From Endocalyx cinctus (Eukaryota; Ascomycota; Sordariomycetes; Amphisphaeriales; Apiosporaceae), in contig BCKC01000008.1 in NCBI GenBank assembly GCA_001600455.1, positions 903,345 to 967,344 of the forward strand: a DNA stretch of 64,000 bases. Direction: 5' to 3'. Of the stretch, positions 12,438 to 22,213 are shown in pieces. Numbering within the stretch: the first letter of the stretch is position 1; each line of letters starts with the position of its first letter. The notes beneath the pieces are model-generated. The model saw only the letters and a program-made list of their open reading frames with translations, did not search any database and was not told the origin of the DNA. Made by a program: the position numbers and the translations under genes.

Positions 12438-13554
12438 ATGGGATCCAGCACAAAGAAAAAGAAGGAAAAGAAGGCGGATTTCCAGAAACCTAAGCTGAAG
12501 GTTGGGAAAACTAAGCCAAAGGCGTCGAATTTCACCGACACAAGCTTCAAATCCAAAGGTATTCGCCCACCACCTCAAAAATTAGTATATCTCTATTTCA
12601 TTTTCCTATTAACAAAATTATGTAGCCCTTGTTCTTCAGCAACAACTTTCAGAGACAGCGCCAGATCTCGTCGCACAATTCAAGCATCATTTGTCTCTTG
12701 TAGGCTCCCGTTCAGATACTCAGCGACGAGATGCTTTATCCTATCTGGCAGGACAGTTATCTACTAGTCCCCCAACTAACCCAGTCGGCACGTCGAGCTT
12801 ACTGCAAAAAGTTCTTCCGATGATGTCCGATTCTTCTAAGGGCGTACGCGGTCAGCTGCTGAAAGTGTTACAACATCTCCCTGTGGACGAGGTTCGATCT
12901 CACGTGGTGAGAATCATGCTCTACATCCGTGGTACCATGACTCACATATCCCAAGATGTCAAAGATGACGGGCTAAACTATTTGGAGTGGATACTTGACG
13001 TCGCTGGCTCCGACGTCGTCTCGAGTCCTGGCTGCTGGGTGAAACCGCTGAGGGACCTCATATCGGTATTAGGCTGGACAATTCAATCCACTCCAAGCAT
13101 TGCCGCCAAAGGCGGATGGACGTCTGCCCCGCGGACTACCTTTGGAGCAAAGAAGTATGGTCAGTCATTTCCGAGACAGATGCTCGTCCTATCAAAATTC
13201 TTGGAATTTGGCTTCAAGTCGGAGACCCCGACCCACTGGACCGCAAATGATTGGTTCCAACATCTCAACCGTGTGCCAAGAACCCCGGATCCATACGGAT
13301 ATCTCGGGCTCTTCAAGCCACCGCGGGACGAAGACGGAGAGATTTACCGCAATCGCGAAGATAGACAGGATATCTTCCAGAAGCGGTTTATGGATGCTGT
13401 AGTGGCAGGTGTTGATATGGCAAAGAAGGAAGGAGGCGCTGCCGGACGGGCTGCTGCTACCCTTGACCAAACATTGAAAGATGGGATGGGAGGTCATGAA
13501 CAGGTATCATGCCTTGATGACGAGGGAGATATGTGGACTGGGTATATCATGTAA
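12438..13554 (+). CDS. IPI1: Pre-rRNA-processing protein Ipi1 (349 aa)
   Basis: Ipi1 (TEX10 in animals) is part of the nucleolar/nucleoplasmic Rix1 complex (Rix1-Ipi1-Ipi3), which works with the AAA ATPase Rea1 on ITS2 processing and pre-60S maturation. The two exons are 12438-12558 and 12626-13554, with a phase-1 GT-AG intron of 67 nt. The N terminus is a Lys-rich tail (MGSSTKKKKEKK) followed by KASNFTDTSFKSK, a conserved signature of the family. After the junction, the helical-repeat Ipi1 N-terminal domain (SRSDTQRRDALSYL, then SSKGVRGQLLKVLQHLP) is intact. The length is close to the yeast protein. The downstream neighbours are also RNA-processing genes. The identification rests on the recognisable N-terminal signature and overall architecture. 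Confidence 0.92.
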
Positions 13555-15454
13555 GCTGCTAATGTTAAGGGGCGTTTTTGTGTATGGCCTATTTGTATTT
13601 GGTGTGGAATGTTGATACTAGTAGATATCCTAATCTTACTGATTTTCAATATCTCCTGAGCTCAGATCAGATCATGAAATGATACGGTATGCCTATGATA
13701 CCATTGATTACATTATGCAATCATTACCAGATTTCCATATGTGAAAATGCTGCTGAGAGAAGTCCTGTATTGAAGATGGCTTGGATCGTCTATGAAAAAG
13801 ATAAATTCCATCACATACATGTATGTATACATCATATTAGGTAGGTGGTATATCGTGAATCCAGTTGACATTCGATGTTGCTCCCCCTATTTACTATCCT
13901 ACACCGCATATCATGATTTCTGGCATTATCATCCCACGTGATATATGTGACTGCCTGTCCAAGGTTGAAAGTCTTTATCTGGGACAACTTTCAATGAACA
14001 AAAGGAAAGTATCTAGAAGCACTTGCGCAATTATACTCCTGCCCTATGGTTTTGACATGGTAGTGAGTCCACATATCTTGCCCTGTTCAATTTTTCGTCC
14101 TTTCTCCTTTCACGGTCCTTCCTGCTAGGGTCATATATTTAGAACTTACTAGAACTCACGCAGTGTGATAAATCTCTAGGCTATACCACGACAGCCATAT
14201 ACTTCAGCCGTACACCTTCCGCCCCCTCACATCACAGCCATTGTCGTCTACGTCGAAGTGATTACCATTGATCTTGTTCATACCCCACTATCTCGTCGTG
14301 GTTACCTCTTATCTTCAGTATCTTTATTGCCCCTTCCTCTGTATTCTACTCCCTCTTTCCCTCTTAATCTAATTACTAGTGATTGCCTGCCATAAATAGG
14401 TAGGCTCGGTGATGCGATAATTATATTATAATACCTAAGTAGCTACTTTTAGGTAGGTACCTACTTTCCTGCTACTGATGACCTGCTGAAATTTTCTACA
14501 TGTAAAAATCAAATCAGCCTGGAAGCCCCTCGACATTTTACTACGAAGTGTTACCTATTTCCCTACTAAATTCTTTCACACTTTCTTTCTTTTACATCTA
14601 CACTTCTCTACAATCAACAGCCCAGTAGAGAACTACTTTCTTTAGTTCTCATCCCTGAGCATCATCATATTAATAGGTAAGTCTTATTTTTATTATATTT
14701 CTTTATTTTAATCATTGTTCTACTCCAATGTTTGATTTATTATATCTTCTCCTTCCTTTTCATTCTTCCCATCTTTCTTTTCTCTCCCTCTTCCATCTTT
14801 CCTTTCCTATCATCTGCTACTCATTCTAAGAGGTTTGTTTTCCCATTATTTCCTTCCCTACACCCCAACAGTAATGCTCCCAACTTACCTTTCAGTTTTA
14901 CTATTTTCATAACACTTGAAGGTTGTTACATACTTTAATCTCCCTGGTCAATTCATCCATGTTCCCAGCATACTTCCTTCTTTTCTCTCTCTAATCATCA
15001 GGGATTTTTCATAATTTCTTCTTTCGAATGCCCAATTCCTTTGATAGTACTTGGTACTTCTACTTGTACATGTTCGTATCCTTCTTGCACCATCGCCGTA
15101 CCTTATTTACTTAATAAGAGCCATCCTATCTTATGCACTGCCCTCTATTGCCCACAACACCACATCTATCAGTTTCTAACAAAATTCTCAATTCGAAAGT
15201 TCCAAGTGTTTATCTAAATTTCCTAGGTCAACTATTACTTCGGTTGATCTAAACTTTCGTACAAATATTCATGTTCCGCTTCCTCTGTTTATTTCTACCG
15301 AACCTTCGTAGCAGCTCATCAGATTCTTCCCCTTCACTCCAACACTACTGTCTTTCCGGTCATAAATCTATTCGCTTAACTAATTTCTGCAATAGTATTA
15401 TAGTTTCCGTCGGTCGCAATCGAGGGAAAATTTGACAGTCAACCGTTGATCAGT
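13555..15454. other. Intergenic DNA and probable long 5' leader of the downstream helicase
   Basis: From about 14.2 kb to 15.4 kb the plus strand is strikingly poor in G and rich in C and T. That is the usual look of transcribed fungal leaders and suggests transcription starts roughly a kilobase upstream of the ATG at 15590. A cluster of TACCTA/TAGGTA motifs lies at 14431-14467. A GTAAGT donor-like site occurs at 14677, and short upstream ORFs exist (for example 14732-14938). Nothing between 13555 and 14200 looks coding. Confidence 0.45.
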
Positions 15455-15556
15455 GTAAGTGAGCCTTCCTCTCATTTGGACCTGAATGTGCACATCCTCC
15501 ACTATTTACTATTATCATTGCACAATGAGAAAGCTAACATCATTTATCATAATTAG
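15455..15556 (+). other. Candidate 5'-UTR intron of the Vasa-like helicase gene
   Basis: A perfect GTAAGT donor at 15455 is followed by a GCTAAC branch site near 15533 and a TAG acceptor ending at 15556, only 33 nt before the start codon. All three signals match the introns inside the coding region. No coding frame crosses it, so it would be a leader intron. Confidence 0.5.
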
Positions 15557-15589
15557 AGCAATTTACTCGTTCACTCCCCATCAATCAGA

Positions 15590-17682
15590 ATGGCTGATTG
15601 GGGTGTTACCGAAATGCGGGATGCTCTACCTTCCGACGAGGCTCCCGCTCCTCAGTTGACCACCCAGCCCACTACCCCGGCGGATCCCAGTGAACTCAAT
15701 GAGGCTTGGGCGGGCGTTGGCAAAGGTGTCAAGTACAACTATGACGAGGCTAGCGATGCATTCGAATACGCCGGCAACGCTGCTATCTACGAGTGGGATG
15801 GAGAGGAAGGAGACGTTGGTCCCGTTCACAAGGAACTTGAATTGGCTCTTTTCGGTCCCGAAGAGCAGCGCAGTCGCCAGGGAATTGACTTTTCACAGCA
15901 AGTAAAATCATCATTTTTTTTTTTATAATTCACTAAGCTAAACATCTCTTAGGATCGCCGAGATCAAGGTCACCCAGGAAGGAATACAGCGAATCCAACC
16001 CATTAACAGCTTCGACGATGCCGGTCTCCACCCGGTCATGTTGGAGAATGTCAAGATGTCGGGATATCGCATTCCCACTCCTATTCAGAAATACTGCATT
16101 CCTGCAATCAAGATGGGTCAGGATATCATTGCCATTGCACAGACCGGTAGGCGATTTCCTCGACTTTACTTTACTAGTTATCTCGTCATCATTGACTTCA
16201 ACTAATTTCTGCCCCCACCAGGTTCTGGAAAAACTGCTGCTTACCTCATTCCCATCCTAAACCATTTGATGGGCAAAGCCAAGAAGCTTGCTGCTCCCCG
16301 TCCACCCCCTCATCAAGCTGCCACTGCTGAGAAGTTCTACCGTGCCGAGCCGCTTGTGGTCATTGTCTGTCCTGCCCGCGAGCTAGCGATCCAGATCTTC
16401 GACGAGGTCCGTCGATTCTGTTACCGCACCATGCTTCGTCCAGCCGTCTGCTACGGCGGAAGAAGCCTGGTCCAAGACATCGATAGTCTCCGTTCCGGAT
16501 GTGATATTCTAGTTGGTTCTCCGGGTCGCCTTTGTCAGTTGATCGGCCGTCCTGACCTTTTGAGCCTTCGACGAGTTCAGTTCATGGTCATCGACGAAGC
16601 AGATGAGCTCCTCCAGATGGATTGGGAGACTGAGCTAACCACGATCCTCACTGGTGGAGGTAAGTTATTCCGTTCATTTACAAGGAAGGTAAATCTAATG
16701 CCATTACAGAACAGGAAGAGGGAAACGTTAAATACATGCTGTTTTCTGCTACTTTCCCCACCCGTGTCCGAAAGCTCGCTAATGACCACCTCGCCGAAGC
16801 GCACAATCGCATTCGAGTTGGTCGAGTAGGCAGCACTCACTCCAACATCAAGCAAGATGTCATTTTTGTTGAACCATCTCTGAAGCGACAGGCTTTGGTT
16901 GATCTCCTCAACTCGGGAACTCCGGGAAGAACCATCATCTTTGTCAACAGTCGCCAGTCCGCTGACGAACTTGATGCATTCCTGTGGATGGACCACGGAT
17001 TGCCCAGCACTTCAATGCACTCTGACCGCACTCAGCGCGAGCGTGAGGATGCGATGAGAGCTTTCCGCAGTGGAAAGGCTCCCATCATGGTCACTACCGG
17101 CGTCACTGCACGTGGTATCGACGTTCGCAACGTTGTCCATGTCATCAACTACGACCTTCCACGCATGGATCACGGTGGCATCCATGAGTACGTTCATCGT
17201 ATTGGTGAGTATTCCCTATTGTTAACATAATTTATACCTCTGAGAATTCATCAATTAACCAGAAGTGAGTAGGTCGTACTGGCCGCATTGGACACCGAGG
17301 CCTTGCAACCTCGTTCTACACCCACCGCGACGAGGATATTGCCAGGCTCCTCACCATGACTCTTATGGAGACTAATCAGGAAGTACCCGATTTTCTGGAA
17401 AGCTTCAAGCCTGGCGAGGGAGAAGAACTAAAGTTTGAGCTTGATTCTGACGAAGAATCGGAGATGGCCGCCGCTCAAAGTGCTGGTGGAGATGGCTGGG
17501 GCACTGGCGGTGACGCTGGAGGCGATCGCTGGGAGACTGGCGATGCTGAAAATGATACCTGGGGAGGAGGTAAAGCCCCTTCTGGCGATGCATGGGGTAC
17601 TCCTGACGGCCCTGCTGGAAACGTCCCCGTTGGTGGTGGTGATACCTGGGGTAGTCCTTCTGCTGGCGCTTCGAGCTGGTAA
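15590..17682 (+). CDS. Ded1/Vasa-like DEAD-box ATP-dependent RNA helicase (614 aa)
   Basis: DEAD-box helicases unwind or remodel RNA using ATP; this one belongs to the Ded1/DDX3/Vasa branch, with roles in translation initiation and RNP granules. There are five exons: 15590-15897, 15953-16146, 16222-16659, 16710-17204 and 17273-17682. The first intron is GC-AG (donor GCAAGT), the only junction that keeps the frame (GIDFSQ-IAEIKV). All motifs are visible: Q motif (PTPIQKYCIPA), I (AQTGSGKT), Ia (PARELAIQ), II (VIDEADELL), III (FSATFP), V (ARGID) and VI (HRIGRTGR). Motif Ib reads SPGR rather than TPGR. The last 65 residues are Gly/Asp-rich with six spaced tryptophans, mostly as WG. Canonical Ded1 normally has an N-terminal RGG tail that this protein lacks, so it is more likely a filamentous-fungal paralogue than Ded1 itself. 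Confidence 0.92.
15898..15952 (+). other. GC-AG intron in the Vasa-like helicase
   Basis: The donor reads GCAAGT after exon bases CACA, and the acceptor is TTAG. Using the neighbouring GTAAAA instead would shift the frame and destroy the conserved IAEIKV segment. The 55-nt length is typical for this genome. Confidence 0.8.
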
Positions 17683-18785
17683 CGCACACAACCTTCAACG
17701 TCCAATATGCCTGAATCATTTGGACAAGGTGAGGTGACGCAGTGTTTATTGACACGCGGGACCATGGATCTTTGTGTAGCCTAACGAGTCAGATTTGTAT
17801 TAGCACTAACACCAAGATCCCCTTTGATTTTCACATCTGTCTAAGATTTGCCAATGCTTTGCGGCATGGTGAGGAATGACATATGTTTAGTTAGGGATCT
17901 AGTAAAGCTCACTCGGTAGATAGTCTGAGTCTGAATACATCCATGATCTGCGAATTTCTTTTTAAGTTGTTAAAACTTTACATGTGACCTAACCCCCAGG
18001 CTTCAGTCTTCCTGGATCCACGGATGTTAACAATTAGTGACCGTAGGATTTGAGAAGATCTTGAGATGCGTTCTACAGTTAGATATCACGGCCTCAATGC
18101 TGATCCCAATAACTACTGCATCAGAAGCAATGTATATATTCGGAAAGCTATAGATATCGGAGTCTACTGATCTGTCTTGCAAACTCTCTCTCTCCTCCGC
18201 ATCGCTTCACTTGCCATTTAACTTATACAAACAGATAAATTTCACGCATACATTCCTCTAAACCGTGTTTTGATTTATATTTATTTTATTCTGTTCTATA
18301 TATCAACTTGCTTTTCTCTACTCTCTCTAGCAGGGGTAACTATATCCCACTCCGTACTCTACTACTCCTTATCGATTTACGTACATTTCATAAGAGGTTC
18401 TTTATTAGACGGTGGTAACGATCAGTTGAGTAGACGATAATCGTGGGTTGTTTCATTGTTTCATTTACCCGCCAAAACCTGACCTGTTTAGCTTCACTAG
18501 CTATTTTGATGACGGGTTTTTCCCCCTTGTGGGTGGTCAGGGAAGTTAATGAAAGGTTATGATACCGAGATTGATGGGGTATTAGGTGTCAATAATCTCG
18601 TCGCGTGGAATGTCGGGAGTCTTCAACAGAGAAAGCCGTGAAACTTCGTATTGACGTATATTCTAAGAACACGGCTGGTGAAACTCGCATGTAGCAAGAA
18701 AAGACCATGGATGCAGATCAAATTGATGTCCTGGTGGTTGATTCAAAGTTTGTACGATGTTGAGACTGGTTTTTACCGCCATATT
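17683..18785. other. Convergent 3' intergenic region
   Basis: This 1.1 kb lies between the 3' ends of the helicase (plus) and the RNase P subunit gene (minus). It should hold both 3' UTRs and polyadenylation sites. It is AT-rich with TATAT elements near 18130 and 18296. No gene is visible; the plus-strand frame at 18651-19091 is the reverse of the RNase P gene. Confidence 0.5.
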
Positions 18786-19334
18786 TCAGCCGTGCTCCAT
18801 AGCGGTGTCAGTCTCATGGGCGATACGCATGGGTATTTCCTCTGCTTTCTTCTCACGCCCGGGACGCCGTTTCTGCCTGGGAGCTTGCACGGGAAACCTC
18901 TTCAAACCTCCGCAGGTACGACACTGGATGACCAAGACATCGGCCCAGGGCTTCTTGCCACCTTTACTGCGATTCTCTACCGAAGAGGTGCTCGTCTTTC
19001 CCTCCACGAGCAGGGTATCGCAAAACTTGCAGATACTACGCTTCATAGCGGGTGGCATGCGAACCTGGACCTTGTGAGAAGTCGCGCGTAAATCAGTGAG
19101 CAACCGCCGCGATAACGGGCGGAGCGGATGAGTGCCATCGTGGTGACCATCTTTTGATTTTGATTCTTCTTCTTCTGACTTCTTCTCAGATTCTGTAGGG
19201 GTTTGAGTTAAGGTGGTGGAAATAGGTTGATCACCATCATGTCTATTTTCCAGATACGCAGCGGCTTGATAGAGATAGGAGATTCTTGAATATATTGGCC
19301 GGTTCTGTATGCTGGCTGCCTTGCATTTAGCCAT
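18786..19334 (-). CDS. RNase P/MRP subunit of the Rpr2/Rpp21/Snm1 family (182 aa)
   Basis: Members of this family are zinc-ribbon proteins of nuclear RNase P (5' maturation of tRNA) and, for Snm1, of RNase MRP (pre-rRNA cleavage). The gene is a single uninterrupted ORF. The N terminus (RISYLYQAAAYL) is the helical block conserved in Rpp21. The zinc ligands are Cys102 and Cys105 (CKFC) and Cys138 and Cys141 (CRTCGGLKRFP). A Lys/Glu/Ser-rich insertion of about 30 residues separates the helix from the ribbon, and the tail is basic. It diverges from SUB2 across 719 bp and converges on the helicase gene. Which of Rpr2 or Snm1 it represents cannot be told from the sequence alone. Confidence 0.9.
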   Translation of the reverse strand: MAKCKAASIQNRPIYSRISYLYQAAAYLENRHDGDQPISTTLTQTPTESEKKSEEEESKSKDGHHDGTHPLRPLSRRLLTDLRATSHKVQVRMPPAMKRSICKFCDTLLVEGKTSTSSVENRSKGGKKPWADVLVIQCRTCGGLKRFPVQAPRQKRRPGREKKAEEIPMRIAHETDTAMEHG

Positions 19335-20053
19335 TTATTCTATCGTATCTTTTCTGGATATAATAGAGGGGGAGGGAGATATGAGTGATGGACTATTATT
19401 AATATTATTAAAATATTATGAAGATGGAAATATTTAGTGAAGTAGTGAATGTATTTAGGTAATGAAAACGTACCTAGTTAGCTGGTTAGTTACAAGTAAA
19501 AGGTAATAAAAGTGCACTACAATGATTCCATACAGGGGCCGACACTACCTGACAGGCCACTGTAAAAGTGTATTTATAATGATATATTCTATAAATGTAT
19601 TTTGTTTCATTCACTTTATAAGAATAATACGGAATATATTCAATGGATATGCATTTTATGGAATGCACAGCCTCATTAGTTCCCGCTAACCCCATCTAAG
19701 ACTAGAGCTTAAAAACTGGAGCGTAAGTTCCTGCCAACCAGCCAACTGGCCTAGATCGCCGCAAATCTGTTGTCTGTTTCTGTCTCTTGCTTTCTTTTCT
19801 TAACCAGCTCCAGCCTTTTCACAATAATAAAATTCGTAACCTCCCTTCTGTACTTTTTCGTACATTCACTCTCTTCTTTACTTTTTACATTTAAAAGGGT
19901 GAGCACTCAACATATCAATCAATTCCTTTTTCATTTCATCAATCTTTTTTCATTAATACATTTCACAACTTTTCTCGACTTCTTTTCCCACCTTTTACTT
20001 ACTCAACAAGCTATTACTTATTCCACATTCGTCTAACCGAATATTTCGTCATC
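19335..20053. promoter_or_regulatory. Divergent promoter region between the RNase P subunit gene and SUB2
   Basis: This 719 bp intergenic region contains both promoters. The part from about 19760 to 20050 is pyrimidine-rich and poor in G on the plus strand, as expected for the SUB2 leader. Both genes act in nuclear RNA metabolism, so co-regulation is possible but unproven. Confidence 0.5.
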
Positions 20054-22213
20054 ATGTCTGCTGAGGAGGATCTCATCGACTACTCCGACGAGGAGCTTGC
20101 AACCAACGAGACTACTACCGCATCCAACGGCAAGAAGGCCGACGGTGCCGCCAGCGGTAACAATGTCGACAAGAAGGGCTCTTATGTTGGTATTCACTCT
20201 ACCGGATTTCGCGACTTCCTTTTGAAGCCCGAGCTTCTACGTGCCATCGCGGACTGCGGTTTCGAACATCCTTCGGAGGGTTAGTCTATTATTACATCTT
20301 AATACGTTCCAGCTTCAAAACTTCATACACCCCCTCCTTCTTCAAGCGTTCGTTCCATCTCGCAAGCATCTCGCAAGCATATCGCAAGCATATCGCAAAA
20401 GCAAAAATAAATGAATAAAGGAAATGAAAGATAAAAGAATCCATCGGCGAATTGAGAGAGAGAAAAAAAAAAAGAATGTGATTCGATACCATTGAAATCA
20501 AAGCAGATTTCAACTGCCTTGGGAAATTGAGAAAGGGAGACGAAAAAAAAGAGAGCAAGAAATTAAATCTGTTACGTCAGATACTGCCATCATTCGAATG
20601 GCCTGTTGCTCGTCGCATCAGCTGCTCCACTCGAGAGAGAGATCTTGCACATATCAGAGATTATTCGAGGAGACGCTTCTCCGATAGCAAATTATTGCTT
20701 TCGTGATATCGACAGAGAACAATCATCCATGAATTCGATTTCATCGGTCTTGTTCTATGATACTGTCGCTAGGATGTTATCACGTCTCCCGCAACGCTGG
20801 TGTCGGCGATTTAGTTCATACCATTTATCTTGCGGGTTTTTGGGAGTGAAGACAAGAATTATATGCTACAACGCGATGCTGCGAAGATGGACGGACCTTG
20901 TCGAAACCCCCCTTCTCTACGTACTTGACAATCATCTTGGGAAACCTATCTAACATCGATCGATCCGCATAGTTCAACAAACCTGTATTCCTCAGGCCCT
21001 TCTCGGAGGTGATATCATCTGCCAAGCCAAATCTGGTCTCGGAAAAACAGCCATCTTCGTCTTGACTACTCTTCAGCAGGTCGAACCCGTTGCTGGAGAA
21101 TGCTCCGTTCTGGTTATGTGTCACACTCGTGAGCTGGCATTCCAGATTCGCAACGAGTACAACCGTTTCAGCAAGTACATGCCAGATATCAAGACCGGCG
21201 TTTTCTACGGTGGTACTCCCATTCAAAAGGATGCCGAGACCCTCAAGAACAAGGATACTTTCCCTCACATCATTGTCGGAACTCCTGGTCGTCTCAACGC
21301 CTTGGTCCGTGACAAGTACCTGTCGCTCCGCAGCGTGCGAATTTTCGTCCTCGATGAGTGTGATAAGATGCTTGATCAAGTCGGTAAGTACACATCATCT
21401 CATTCCAATCCCCTCCTAACCCTCGCTGACCCGTTGTAGATATGCGACGTGATGTCCAGGAGATCTTCCGCACTTGCCCTGTTCAGAAGCAAGTCATGAT
21501 GTTCAGTGCCACGCTCTCCGATACCGTCAAGCCAATCTGCCGTAAATTCATGCAGAATCCCACAGAGCATTATGTTGACGAAGATACCAAGTTGACCCTA
21601 CACGGTCTGCAACAATACTACATCAAGCTGGAGGAGCGCGAGAAGAACAGAAGATTGAATGACCTTCTCGACACTCTTCAATTCAACCAGGTTATTATCT
21701 TCGTCAAGAGTACCATTCGTGCCACTGAGCTCGACAAGCTGCTCCGCGAGTGTAACTTCCCGTCTATCTCGGTTCATTCCGGCGTAAGCCAGGAAGAGCG
21801 GTAAGTTCTTAAATCGTTTTCATCCGTAAGATCATTTCTAACAACTTGACAGAATCAAGCGCTACAAGGAATTCAAGGAGTTCAACAAACGTATCTGTGT
21901 CGCTACTGATGTTTTCGGTCGTGGTATCGATATTGAGCGTATCAACTTGGCTATCAACTACGATTTGCCTGCTGATGCCGACTCCTACCTTCACCGTGTT
22001 GGTCGTGCTGGTCGATTTGGTACCAAAGGTCTAGCTATCTCCTTCGTCAGCACCGATGCTGAACAGGAAGTCCTCAAATCCATCGAGAAGCGATTCGAGG
22101 TGGCTCTGCCGTAAGTATCTCTTTACATCTATATTTTTGGTGTGTATATTAACGTGTGGTATAGTGAATTCCCCGCCGACGGCATCGACGCGAGCACCTA
22201 CATGGCCTCTTAG
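20054..22213 (+). CDS. SUB2: Sub2/UAP56 ATP-dependent RNA helicase (434 aa)
   Basis: Sub2 (UAP56/DDX39B) is a DECD-box ATPase needed for spliceosome assembly and, in TREX, for mRNA export. There are five exons: 20054-20279, 20973-21383, 21440-21800, 21853-22110 and 22165-22213. The first intron is unusually long (693 nt); the others are 52-56 nt. The protein begins with an acidic tail ([12 protein letters not shown]), then [20 protein letters not shown]. Helicase motifs are I (AKSGLGKT), Ia (HTRELAFQI), II (VLDECDKML, the family-defining DECD), III (FSATLS), V (GRGIDI) and VI ([10 protein letters not shown]). It ends in STYMAS. The length matches yeast and human orthologues almost exactly, so identification is secure. 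Reading through the first donor gives an immediate in-frame stop (GGT TAG), so intron retention would abolish the protein. Confidence 0.97.
20357..20402 (+). repeat. Four tandem 11-bp units inside SUB2 intron 1
   Basis: Consecutive 11-bp units of the form ATCTCGCAAGC or ATATCGCAAGC repeat four times, the last degenerate, in the first quarter of the long SUB2 intron. It is the only tandem repeat seen inside an intron in this window. Confidence 0.85.

Noticed and set aside
20606..20953. 115-codon ORF
   Set aside because: It lies inside the long first intron of SUB2 and resembles no protein.
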